Positions 8,422 to 16,980 of a stretch of 64,000 bases of DNA are shown here, piece after piece. The notes beneath the pieces were generated by a model that worked only from the letters and a program-made list of their open reading frames with translations, had not been told where the DNA came from and searched no databases. Source of the DNA: Komagataella phaffii GS115 (Eukaryota; Ascomycota; Pichiomycetes; Pichiales; Pichiaceae). The stretch's first letter is position 1. The number at the start of each line of letters is the position of its first letter. Location: assembly GCF_000027005.1 (NCBI RefSeq), contig NC_012964.1, positions 124,001-188,000 on the forward strand, given 5' to 3'. The translations under genes were made by a program, and so were the position numbers.

Positions 8422-9921
8422 TTAGGTGTTATTGTGATTATTGTCCGTTATTACTGTTTCTGTAGTAAAAGTGTCGTCGTATTCTTCGTCGCTATCAAGT
8501 TCACTGGGCTCTGTAACTTCAACTCGCTGGACTTGATGAACGAAAACTTCATTGGATTGTGGGTTATTTGAAGATGCAACAGTAGAAGATCCCTTTTTCT
8601 TCCGCAACCCAGTTGAACGAATATGATCTCTTGTTGTACTAAATTTGTTTCTAATGTTATGTTTAAAGGAGGACAGCTTGACAAATCTTGCTTTTTTTGG
8701 CTTCTCAATATGAGAACCAACAACAGAACTAGATAAGGATGGGGAGTTGTCAATTGAAATGTCAAGCTTCTTAGAGAATTCCACATGGTCGCCTGTACCG
8801 GATATACTCCTTCTATTTGTACTTTCAAGGACATCATCCTCGTAGTAAGGTCTTCCTAAGACACTTGCCCTCTGAACCATCTTTTCAAGATACGAAATAC
8901 GGTTTATCCATTCCCAAGTGGTCACGTTACAAATAACATAAGATGTAACATTGAAAACTTCACTCAACTCAGAGACCCAAATCTCTGAAACGTCAGCAAT
9001 GAAAAAAGCCACTGTAATATTAATGGCTATAGCTGTGAACGCAGTTAGCAAAAACATCTCTCGATCAAAGAGATACTGACTTTTGGAAAAAGCATACACA
9101 CAAACCAGGGAAGAGAACACAACAGCAAGTGATATCCGTAATAAATACATGAAAGCAGGAATCATGGCTAGTTTAGACTCATCTTCGGAATCATAGTAAT
9201 AATTGCTGGAAAGAAAGGCAGATAACGCCCAGATTATTTGAATGAGAACTGTGCAAATAGTTCCCACAATGAAGATGTACCTTTTTTCTTTTCTTCTGGG
9301 AAAAAGACGAGTAATGATCTGCACTTGTGCCAGCAAAAGAGCAAAGAACGCAAAGAAGAGAACAACGTTGATATATATCCGGGAGTTGAGATATGAAATC
9401 AAGAGATCAGCGTTGGAGACCCCTTCGTATCGATGTTGTCTATTGAGTTCCACAATAGAAGCAACAAAATACATCATTATGGCCACAGCACCTAACAGTA
9501 TGGAGAGGCGTAGCAACTTGGTTGGTCGTTGGGAATGCAGATAATTTTTGGTAAAGACAATGATGGTAAGGTAGCCTATTATGACAGCACTAGCGCTCAA
9601 TGTATAAATAAGTGGATAAATGGAGGACTCCAGGGGACTTGTTGTTGGAGTACTTTGAGATGCAAAAAGTTGCCAGTCCTCGTCTATAATGGGAAGGGTA
9701 CTGATTCCAAACTCGTCTTGAAGTCTGTTATTCATGGCACTATAAACAGGATGGCCGTCATAACATCTTGCATGATACTTGATCGAGGAGGAGTAGGCCA
9801 TGATAGCTGGATCGGTGCACATTATTATCCCTTCACCTAGTTGGACACCCTCACAGGTTGGGTAAGTGTGTTCTGAGGGTACTCTATATCGCCAAATGAT
9901 ATTCCTTTTTGAGATCGTCAT
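8422..9921 (-). CDS. RIM21: PalH/Rim21-family pH-sensing membrane protein
   Basis: Seven-transmembrane sensor of the alkaline-pH (Rim101/PacC) pathway at the plasma membrane. It is 499 residues. About seven hydrophobic segments lie between residues 100 and 335, after an extracellular N-terminal part with cysteines. Just after the last segment comes WEWINRISYLEKMVQRASVLGRPYYEDD, which closely resembles the PalH family block (EWI-R---LE----GVLGR-(V/Y)-ED). A hydrophilic Ser-rich, acidic cytoplasmic tail of about 150 residues follows; in PalH proteins this tail binds the arrestin Rim8. S. cerevisiae has two relatives, Rim21 and Dfg16. I prefer Rim21 because the neighbours MSB3, PUS4, MID1 and RFC3 flank RIM21 there too. 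The family call is firm; the exact orthologue is less so. Confidence 0.8.
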   Translation of the reverse strand: MTISKRNIIWRYRVPSEHTYPTCEGVQLGEGIIMCTDPAIMAYSSSIKYHARCYDGHPVYSAMNNRLQDEFGISTLPIIDEDWQLFASQSTPTTSPLESSIYPLIYTLSASAVIIGYLTIIVFTKNYLHSQRPTKLLRLSILLGAVAIMMYFVASIVELNRQHRYEGVSNADLLISYLNSRIYINVVLFFAFFALLLAQVQIITRLFPRRKEKRYIFIVGTICTVLIQIIWALSAFLSSNYYYDSEDESKLAMIPAFMYLLRISLAVVFSSLVCVYAFSKSQYLFDREMFLLTAFTAIAINITVAFFIADVSEIWVSELSEVFNVTSYVICNVTTWEWINRISYLEKMVQRASVLGRPYYEDDVLESTNRRSISGTGDHVEFSKKLDISIDNSPSLSSSVVGSHIEKPKKARFVKLSSFKHNIRNKFSTTRDHIRSTGLRKKKGSSTVASSNNPQSNEVFVHQVQRVEVTEPSELDSDEEYDDTFTTETVITDNNHNNT

Positions 9922-10415
9922 CCTGGTGAAGTCTAGAGACTCTCTCCTTTGAAAGTTCAGATAATAACGGTGTAGTGAGAAGATCTTTCACTGTCTGCAC
10001 AGGTATCACTCAGGGTCCTTTTTCTGGAACTTTTATCGAATGGAAGTAGTACTTAGGCCTGGTCAGGAATTCTTACCGTAATCAGTTTTAAGTAGGAAAA
10101 TTACCTCGCGAAGGAGATCAGGGGAAGCCTGGGGACGGAAGTGACAATTCTTAGGTCTTAAGGTACCAAAATCCGGGCTACTCTTGCGCAACATGTAGAC
10201 ATAAAAGTAGAATACACACCGTTAATAAGAGTAGTTATTGCGCCTTTAGGGACCACCTTTCTAGTTTAACCATCAGCACGTGGCTGGTTGAACCTTTTTT
10301 TAGTTTCGACTCCACAATCCCAAATCCTTCTAAACAGATTATCGAGAAGAACCTAGAAACAAAAACCAACACAGTTTTCTTTGAACGAGCTTGTTTATCT
10401 ACCCCTTACCATTTA
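9922..10415. promoter_or_regulatory. RIM21/MSB3 divergent promoter region
   Basis: 494 bases between two divergent ATGs. I see no ORF, tRNA or strong motif beyond an A-rich leader just before MSB3 (about 10350-10375). Confidence 0.4.
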
Positions 10416-11756
10416 ATGAGTGATCGGCCGGTTTCCGCCAGCAATGCAGAGTCTCTGTTTCAATTATACCGAGACAAGAGTCCCGAAAAGCCTGGTATAG
10501 AGTCCAAAAGGAAAACGGTAGATCTCAATGGGAGAGACCGATATGGGTTTAAGATAAGTGCCAGCTTTGTGGACCAGGAAAAGTATAACACGTGGTGGGA
10601 TCAGTACAGTCGATATCTCATTAGACGTAAACTAAAGTGGGTCAAGCTGATGAATAAAAATGGCTTTGAAGCTGATGAGGACTCAATGCCGACCAAATTT
10701 CCAACAAGAAGCGAAGAGCTCAAACGGTATGTCAGGAAGGGAATCCCCGCGGAATGGAGAGGCAATGCATGGTTTTATTTCTGCAAAGGACCAGAGAGAT
10801 TGAGCAAAAATAAAGGATTGTACGATAACCTGTGTGCAAAAATGGATACTTTGGATGAGGTTAACTTGGAAGCTATAGAGAAAGATCTGCATCGAACATT
10901 TCCAGATAATATACATTTTAATGATTATAGTGGCGAAGAATCTCTCATGATTGGATCATTGAGACGCGTTTTGAGATGCTACGCTCTCTACAACCCGGAA
11001 ATAGGATATTGTCAGTCGTTGAACTTTATCGCTGGTCAGCTGTTGATTTTCATGGACGAAGAGAAGACATTCTGGATGTTGGTCATAATTCATGAAAAAT
11101 TACTCGTAGACGTGCACACGATGAATCTCGAGGGTGTCTCTGTTCACCAAGGGGTTCTTCTACTCTGCTTTAGACAATATCTCCCGTTAACTTGGTCCGT
11201 CATGCGGGAACATGACACCATCAATGACGATTTTTTAGTCAACATTCCTTCTTTAGGTATATGCACCACCAGCTGGTTCATGTCTTTATTCATTGGGATT
11301 CTCCCGGTAGAGACCGTGCTACGAATTTGGGATTGCTTATTTTATGAAGATTCCAAGTCCATTTTCAGAATCAGTTTAGGAATTTTCAAGTTGATGGAAC
11401 CTCAGTTTGTGAAAACCCCAGAGGATGAATTGTACCATCTGATTCAAAGCTTTCCCAGAACGATTTTGAATCCAAACGATTTGTTAGACGTATGCTACAG
11501 AAAGCTTAATTCCATCAGTCATCTGAAACAGCAGGAGATACAACTTTGCAAACAGTATGTGATAAACTACAGAGCAAAATACAAGAATTTGAAGCATGAA
11601 GACAACAACTTACTGAGCAATCAAGAACGACTGAAATTACTACAAGAGGGCATTCAAGAGTTCGGGAAACCTAGGGTATTGAAAGGGTTAAGGTGGAACA
11701 GCAGGTTGAATAAGCAGATTCGAAAACTACGGGTTGAAAGTGAGCACGATATCTAA
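10416..11756 (+). CDS. MSB3: TBC-domain Rab GTPase-activating protein (Msb3/Msb4)
   Basis: Rab GAP of 446 residues. In S. cerevisiae the paralogues Msb3 and Msb4 act on Sec4 and vacuolar/endosomal Rabs and promote polarised secretion. The N-terminal block RYGFKISASFVDQEKY and the WWDQYSRYLIRRKLKWVKL stretch are characteristic of Msb3/Msb4. The TBC domain starts near residue 105 (RKGIPAEWRGNAWFYF). It contains both catalytic fingers: the arginine of IEKDLHRTFPDN and the glutamine of GYCQSLNF. The C-terminal about 60 residues are basic and helical. Since Komagataella split off before the Saccharomyces genome duplication, this gene is probably the single counterpart of both MSB3 and MSB4. Its stop overlaps that of SHR5. 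Confidence 0.9.
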   Translation: MSDRPVSASNAESLFQLYRDKSPEKPGIESKRKTVDLNGRDRYGFKISASFVDQEKYNTWWDQYSRYLIRRKLKWVKLMNKNGFEADEDSMPTKFPTRSEELKRYVRKGIPAEWRGNAWFYFCKGPERLSKNKGLYDNLCAKMDTLDEVNLEAIEKDLHRTFPDNIHFNDYSGEESLMIGSLRRVLRCYALYNPEIGYCQSLNFIAGQLLIFMDEEKTFWMLVIIHEKLLVDVHTMNLEGVSVHQGVLLLCFRQYLPLTWSVMREHDTINDDFLVNIPSLGICTTSWFMSLFIGILPVETVLRIWDCLFYEDSKSIFRISLGIFKLMEPQFVKTPEDELYHLIQSFPRTILNPNDLLDVCYRKLNSISHLKQQEIQLCKQYVINYRAKYKNLKHEDNNLLSNQERLKLLQEGIQEFGKPRVLKGLRWNSRLNKQIRKLRVESEHDI

Positions 11757-12400
11757 CGTTCATTTTTCGACTCACTACCTATTGCAAATAACATTGGATC
11801 TAAGACCTCAAAATCTAAGCTAAGGTAGCCGTTCCAAGAAGGTGGCACTATTCTTGCATCTATATTCTTCTCTTCCCACTCTCTATTCTTTTGAATAACA
11901 TAGTCATCAACAGAGGTCTGGGTGTAAAATGACAAGATACCAAAGGCAAGAATACTCAATTTTTCCATCCACCAGTTTCGTTTAGCTTTGAGTAGTCTGT
12001 TGATTTCAGTAACCACTTTCTGAAACTCTTCATCGGTAAAAATATTAGATAATGGAGAATGAGAAGTGAGTCCATACCCATGTTCTTCGTAAATTCCATC
12101 GATAGTGAATGGTTGTGTTTCTAGCGTATGCTCCTTGTCTGTCTGCTCATCAGCACGTATAGCTGCAGGCTCTTCACCAGGCAGCACTGTGCTGAATCTG
12201 ATGTAAGAATCGCCCGGAACATCATGAACTCTTGGAACCCTTACTATTCTCGTGCCTTTACCAGCAGAAAGAAGGGAAATGTAAGGGTTATCGAAGTGGG
12301 TAATGATTAAGGGTTTATCATGTGATCTTACCGTTGATTCTCCTATCTTTTTGTAGTCGTATATGGAGAATTCATGGTAATTGTAGAAGAACAGAGTCAT
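11753..12400 (-). CDS. SHR5: Erf4/Shr5, palmitoyltransferase subunit for Ras
   Basis: Partner subunit of the Erf2 DHHC palmitoyltransferase that modifies Ras on the ER. It is 215 residues (S. cerevisiae Shr5 237). Similarity to Shr5 is clear at LFFYNYHEFSIYDY near the start, RIVRVPR, FSTVLPGEEPAAI, and the Erf4-domain helix FTDEEFQKVVTEINRLL. It ends with GYLSLDFEVLDP, matching the Shr5 C-terminus. The frame stays open upstream to a TTG at 12538, but the first ATG is 12398-12400, two residues before the conserved LFFYNYHEF, so I start there. The stop codon overlaps the MSB3 stop. It is divergent from MDY2 with 140 bases between ATGs; MDY2 and SHR5 are also divergent neighbours in S. cerevisiae. 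Confidence 0.9.
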   Translation of the reverse strand: MTLFFYNYHEFSIYDYKKIGESTVRSHDKPLIITHFDNPYISLLSAGKGTRIVRVPRVHDVPGDSYIRFSTVLPGEEPAAIRADEQTDKEHTLETQPFTIDGIYEEHGYGLTSHSPLSNIFTDEEFQKVVTEINRLLKAKRNWWMEKLSILAFGILSFYTQTSVDDYVIQKNREWEEKNIDARIVPPSWNGYLSLDFEVLDPMLFAIGSESKNER

Positions 12401-12540
12401 GCCATACCATTTGCAAATAATTGTTCTGTTTGGAGTTGAAAATATTGTAAGGAAACTGTGTCGAGCACCTTCTGTTGAGGGAGCTTGCAAGCAAGATCTT
12501 CGCACACTCTGTTTTCTTCCCAATAAGCAATTCTTCAAAC

Positions 12541-13110
12541 ATGTCCGTCAATGAAATTGTGTTTGCCCAAAAGTACTTGGATCTTATAAATATCACGTCG
12601 CCAAAGGTTCTTTCCGACAACTACTCTGTTCCAATTTCATCTGTCAAATCACCTGGAGATCTTTCGTTTCGCAAACTGAAAGTCAAGGCTGTTCCTCCAC
12701 CAAGGGGCGAAGTCCAAGTCCAAGTCAATTTGAGATCTATCAAGCCACCAAAGTTCAGTGTTGACTATTCACTGAGCGGTAAAGCGACGATATATTCGCT
12801 CAAACAGAAGTTAGTTGAGGATGGCCAAGTTGCCGACAAATCAACTATCAAGCTGATGAACAAGAGCAAAATTGCTGGGGATGAAGCTTCCTTGGAAGAC
12901 TTAGCAAAAGACAACAAAGTTTCTTTGGTTGTCATGGTATCTAAAGAGACAGCATTGAACGTCCAGGAGGATGCAGAACCCCAGTCAGAATTGCCTTCCA
13001 GAGTAATCACTTCCCAATCCTGGACCAAGATCCATCAGCTCCTGCGCGATGATCTGGGTGAGCCAGAGGCCTCGAAGGTGCTCGACAGGTGGAAGACTTC
13101 GTCATCCTAG
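12541..13110 (+). CDS. MDY2: GET-pathway ubiquitin-like protein Mdy2/Get5
   Basis: Get5/Mdy2 bridges Get4 and Sgt2 in the insertion of tail-anchored proteins into the ER. The product is 189 residues (S. cerevisiae 212). The order is an N-terminal Get4-binding segment (VNEIVFAQKYLDLI), a ubiquitin-like domain at about 62-125 (ATIYSLKQKLVEDGQV, TIKLMNKSKIAGDE, SLEDLAKDNKVSLVVMV), and a C-terminal homodimerisation segment (SWTKIHQLLRDDLGEPEASKVLDRW). The frame is open from 12475, but the ATG at 12541 fits the family start. It is divergent from SHR5. The taspase-like gene follows on the same strand after only 44 bases. Confidence 0.92.
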   Translation: MSVNEIVFAQKYLDLINITSPKVLSDNYSVPISSVKSPGDLSFRKLKVKAVPPPRGEVQVQVNLRSIKPPKFSVDYSLSGKATIYSLKQKLVEDGQVADKSTIKLMNKSKIAGDEASLEDLAKDNKVSLVVMVSKETALNVQEDAEPQSELPSRVITSQSWTKIHQLLRDDLGEPEASKVLDRWKTSSS

Positions 13111-13154
13111 AGACAATAGAGGGAAGAGGAGGAAACGAGTTCCTAGTACATAGT

Positions 13155-14129
13155 ATGGATTTTGCGTTGATCCATTTGGGGGCAGGAAAACACAATGAGA
13201 AGAACAAAGATCACTATAGAAATCTTTGTTTCAGAGCCTTAAAAAGGAAGAAGACAAAAACTAAGGCAGGTAGCCCCAATCCCTATAATTACGTTAAGGA
13301 GCGCCAAAGTTTTGAGGAGTTGCTATCAGTACTGGACAGTATAGCAAATGTATTGGAATCTTCTCCACTTACAAATACAGGCAGAGGAGCCTCTGTCAAT
13401 TGTGAAGGAAATATCTTATGTGATGCTAGCATAATTCTGCAAGAATCAAAAATACTACACTCGTCATGCTGTGAAATCACTTCGCCATTTCCTATCTCTG
13501 TCATAATAGATAACTTTAAAGAGCAATTGAATCCACGCCATGATCACATCCTCTCACCATTAGCAACTGTGTATCACAAGTCCTCCTGTCGACCTTCATT
13601 AATTACACCCTCGAACCAAGATATCTCTGACACAATAGGGATTTCCCTATTGAACAATAGTATCTCTTTAACTGCATCATCATCAGGAGGCAACCTATTC
13701 AAGCCCGTTGGTCGTATCGGTCCCGCCGGAATCATTGGCTCCGCTATCTATTCTGATTTCAACGATTGCTATCGAGTATCCATAATGTGCACCGGCTCAG
13801 GGGAGGATATCATATCTATGGATCTAGCAAGGTCGGTTTGTAATTATCTCCTTGCTAACATGACAGAAGATGCATTTGCATCCGAATTAATGTCGAATCA
13901 TATCGAAAAGTGTGCCAGCAAGTATTACCTTAGATCTGAATATGGACTCTATGTTGGTGTCGTGGGTTGGATACTGGACGCGCATTCCCGTGATTTACGA
14001 GTAATATATGCACACTCTACTGAGTCACTAGTGTTTGCATATTTTGATTCGCATTTAAAGTTCTATTATTCTACGAATAACAAGGTTGGAAAGCTGTTAC
14101 ATGGGGAGTTCAAATGCAGCAGTCCGTGA
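13155..14129 (+). CDS. Taspase/asparaginase-2-like Ntn hydrolase
   Basis: N-terminal-nucleophile hydrolase of the isoaspartyl peptidase/L-asparaginase type, closest in layout to taspase 1 (threonine aspartase). It has 324 residues. The start LIHLGAGKH fits the family opening (VHxGAG-H). NTGRGASVNCEGNILCDASI matches the NAGxG---N--G-xE-DA block. DTIGISLLNN holds the presumed autocleavage/nucleophile threonine (Thr160), followed by SSSGGNLFKPVGRIGPAGIIGS, the substrate-binding GR-G stretch. By family rule the protein would self-cleave before Thr160. No obvious S. cerevisiae orthologue is known to me. The frame extends back into MDY2 from a GTG, but the first ATG is 13155. Only 44 bases separate it from the MDY2 stop, so its promoter probably lies inside MDY2, or the two are co-transcribed. 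The substrate is unknown. Confidence 0.8.
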   Translation: MDFALIHLGAGKHNEKNKDHYRNLCFRALKRKKTKTKAGSPNPYNYVKERQSFEELLSVLDSIANVLESSPLTNTGRGASVNCEGNILCDASIILQESKILHSSCCEITSPFPISVIIDNFKEQLNPRHDHILSPLATVYHKSSCRPSLITPSNQDISDTIGISLLNNSISLTASSSGGNLFKPVGRIGPAGIIGSAIYSDFNDCYRVSIMCTGSGEDIISMDLARSVCNYLLANMTEDAFASELMSNHIEKCASKYYLRSEYGLYVGVVGWILDAHSRDLRVIYAHSTESLVFAYFDSHLKFYYSTNNKVGKLLHGEFKCSSP

Positions 14130-14720
14130 TCATATTTCAACCTGATGTCAGCACCAGAATCTGGTCTCTTGCCCACTGACCCTGTCACTCACTCTTGGTT
14201 TCAGTGCGGACACTGTACTCACGTCATCAAGAACCTTCGTCATTCATGTTGCAGCACTTTCGTACCCCTTACATAGGTCAATTATTCCGTATGAGTGTAA
14301 CCCTGCCAACCCAGTCATATCTCCTGTCAATCTACTATTATTTTGGCGTCTTTGGCTGCTTATGTAAATACAACTGTGGCGCGGCTAGGCTCACTTTCTG
14401 CGCTTACTGCATGCGCGAAAATACCCAATGTGGTATCCTCCTTCCAAACTATTCTAGGCGCGAGCAATAGTAGCTTTTGCGTCCCGCTTACCTAAATGGT
14501 TTTCCATCCTCTTCCTGAAAAAAAAGACAATAATACACTTTACTGACCTACAAAAAGGCTTGGCTACTACATCAGACGGCACATTTTTAGCTCAAAAAGT
14601 TCCTTTGCTCTCTTTCGCCCGAATTTGGCTACTGTCTCTGTCACCGTCACTCATTCACTAAATACAGAGGACTATTCCTGCGCTAGTCACCAGTCTTGAG
14701 TTAGGATTAGACATGTCAAA
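14130..14720. promoter_or_regulatory. Region upstream of the GPR1-like gene
   Basis: 591 bases between two genes on the same strand. A 91-codon frame (14195-14470) lacks any family resemblance and I do not call it. An A run at about 14518-14525 is the only simple feature. No tRNA or repeat is seen. Confidence 0.4.
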
Positions 14721-14724
14721 ATGA
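14713..14724 (+). other. Three-codon uORF overlapping the GPR1-like start
   Basis: ATG TCA AAA TGA: the stop overlaps the main ATG at 14721 as ATGA. Since it begins only 8 bases before the main start, any normal leader must contain it. It may lower translation or force re-initiation at the overlapping ATG. Confidence 0.6.
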
Positions 14725-16799
14725 GCACTGAAACCGCCCGTATCACCGACTTTTCCGACGAGTCTGCAAGGATAATTCGGATCCTGGCCATATCCTCCAG
14801 CAGCACAAGCATTGCCTTCGGTTTGGTGTCCTTCTACTTATTTGGTGCTATAGATTACAGCAAGAGAGTATTTCGACATCAACTCATCATCTTCCTGATT
14901 TTATTTGACTTCCTTAAGGCCATCTTCCTACTCATATTTCCGGCCCGGACCTTGGATAATCCAGAATCTGCCGACAATAGGACATTCTGTAATGCTATTG
15001 GATTTTTCACAGCAGTATCCATCGAAGGTGCCGACATCGCTATCCTGGCATTTGCTGTGCACACCGCGTTGCTAATTTTTCGGCCCAATAAGAAAGTACG
15101 AAATGGGAACAACCTAGAAGGAGGTCTTTTCAGGTATCGCTATCCCGTATACCTGGTGTCCTTTTTGACCCCAATACTTCTGGCTTCCTTGGCATTCATT
15201 AATGGCTCAGGTTATGTACCCATCTCTTCCTGGAGCTATCTTCCTGTCCATCCCATTTGGTACCGATTGGTTCTCAGTTGGGTACCTAGATACATTATTC
15301 TGATCAGCATCATTACCATATATTGCTCCATTTATTTTTACATCCTATCTCAGTATAATTCTGTTGGTGGAACTGCCAAGATCATGTGGAAGGAGTCTTT
15401 ATGGTACAAGTTAAGCAATATAGTACTAATGCTTTTTTTCCCAGATATTTCCCTTTCTTCAAGGTCACACGGCCAAAACGCAGAAGCAGCTCCAGACTCA
15501 AAAAACATTGATAACGTGAGCGTGGATGACAACACTGAGTTTGGAAACTGGAATAGATTATTTTCCATCAAGGAAGAGGACAATTCTATGTCATCTAACA
15601 TACAGAGACCATTTGAGAAAGTCAAAATCCCTTCATCTTCTTCCATGTCTCCAAGGAACACGGCTGCATACGAAGAGAAAGAGAAGGACCAAATTATTCA
15701 CGATTTAAGGGAAAGAATTCAATTGGAGACCCAGGAAACTATCAATAAGGAAACCGTTGAGTTGTTTCAAATACGTCGGCTACAGATATTGAAACAGATG
15801 AAGGTTATTTTTATATATCCGATTGCCTACATTTTTCTATGGCTTTTTCCATTTATCCTGCAATGTGTTGAATTCAACTATTCCCGTGAGGGAGGCCCCG
15901 TACTTTGGCTGAATTACGTCGCTGCTTTCATGCAACCTTTTAATTGCACAGTTGACAGTCTGGTCTTCTTCTTCAGGGAGACCCCTTGGAACTTGACCTC
16001 ATCTAGTGTGGATCACCTATATGAACACAAGTACTCCGACTTCCGTCGCTCAGTCTCATTTTTGCCCATGTATGGTCTACCCGATCAGTATCTACGTGGC
16101 ACTCCACCTGTGGCGCCAAGCAATGCTGACCAAAACAATTCTATTAGTCCATTTACAAATTACCTCATGAATAAACCCAGAAGTTTGAGACCTAGTGTTT
16201 CGTCCAACATTGACCCCTCCCAAACAGAAGAGATTGCTGGTGCCGACGATGATATGTCTTTCACGGAAGCGCTGCAATTTCTAAGGGGTGAACCCCCAGC
16301 TGAAAAGCCAGTTCCTAACAGTGCAGATTTGTCAGCGTCTCCAAAAGCACGCAAGCTTTCAAAAGTTAGCTGGCGTTCATCCAGAAGAGGTTCTGCAACG
16401 GACAGTCACTATAGTGCTAAGAGAAATAGAAGTGATCCTTCGAGTGACGAACAGCCATCGTCCAACTTGAATTCTTCCAATAAGAGCCCCGATGACCCAT
16501 CTGACTCTCCTCCTTTTTCTCTACCTCATACTGGGGCATTGGAGCCACAACTCACTCATATTCCTGAAACATCAGCATCATCACCTAAGCACTCCCCAAA
16601 ACAGAGCAGACAATCTTCTGCGTCAAACCGTAAAGATGTACCGTTCCTTGGATTCTTCAAATCCAGCAAGTCAGAACCACAATCATCTGAAGCATCTCAA
16701 GTTGATAATCACTCCCACCAATCTCACTCTCAATCCCATAATGGCTCAGAAGAAGATCTTACCTTTTTAGAGTTTCTATCTCAGGGACCAAAAAATTGA
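14721..16799 (+). CDS. GPR1: Gpr1/Git3-type glucose-sensing G-protein-coupled receptor
   Basis: Seven-transmembrane receptor of 692 residues, of the family that activates the Gpa2-cAMP-PKA pathway on glucose. Five hydrophobic segments lie between residues 18 and 215 (for example FRHQLIIFLILFDFLKAIFLL and SIEGADIAILAFAVHTALLIF). Then comes a third cytoplasmic loop of about 140 residues, Ser/Asp/Glu-rich. The last two segments form the conserved Gpr1 C-terminal block: RRLQILKQMKVIFIYPIAYIFLWLFPF and LWLNYVAAFMQPFNCTVDSLVFF, ending in RETPWNL. A long Ser/Asn/Pro/His-rich tail (about 260 residues) follows. The S. cerevisiae protein is longer (961) because of an Asn-rich loop. The family is clear; which ligand is sensed is inference. 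Confidence 0.85.
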   Translation: MSTETARITDFSDESARIIRILAISSSSTSIAFGLVSFYLFGAIDYSKRVFRHQLIIFLILFDFLKAIFLLIFPARTLDNPESADNRTFCNAIGFFTAVSIEGADIAILAFAVHTALLIFRPNKKVRNGNNLEGGLFRYRYPVYLVSFLTPILLASLAFINGSGYVPISSWSYLPVHPIWYRLVLSWVPRYIILISIITIYCSIYFYILSQYNSVGGTAKIMWKESLWYKLSNIVLMLFFPDISLSSRSHGQNAEAAPDSKNIDNVSVDDNTEFGNWNRLFSIKEEDNSMSSNIQRPFEKVKIPSSSSMSPRNTAAYEEKEKDQIIHDLRERIQLETQETINKETVELFQIRRLQILKQMKVIFIYPIAYIFLWLFPFILQCVEFNYSREGGPVLWLNYVAAFMQPFNCTVDSLVFFFRETPWNLTSSSVDHLYEHKYSDFRRSVSFLPMYGLPDQYLRGTPPVAPSNADQNNSISPFTNYLMNKPRSLRPSVSSNIDPSQTEEIAGADDDMSFTEALQFLRGEPPAEKPVPNSADLSASPKARKLSKVSWRSSRRGSATDSHYSAKRNRSDPSSDEQPSSNLNSSNKSPDDPSDSPPFSLPHTGALEPQLTHIPETSASSPKHSPKQSRQSSASNRKDVPFLGFFKSSKSEPQSSEASQVDNHSHQSHSQSHNGSEEDLTFLEFLSQGPKN

Positions 16800-16980
16800 T
16801 TGCAGGCGATCAATCACTGGTATAAATTGTAACAAGTAGACTATTTTCAGATGTTTAATTAATATTCAAAGTAAACACTACCAAAAGTATCAAGCAAGAA
16901 AAAAAGAAGCTTATACCATTTAGACTATTAATAGCATTATTATTTCTTACATACTACTATCTGGCATCAACTCTAGGAAT

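Noticed and set aside
12401..12538. Longer SHR5 from an upstream TTG
   Set aside because: Yeast genes start with ATG; similarity to Shr5 begins at the ATG at 12400 and the extension overlaps the MDY2 5' region.
14195..14470. 91-codon frame upstream of the GPR1-like gene
   Set aside because: Odd composition (Cys- and Tyr-rich), no similarity and no ATG at its start; probably chance.
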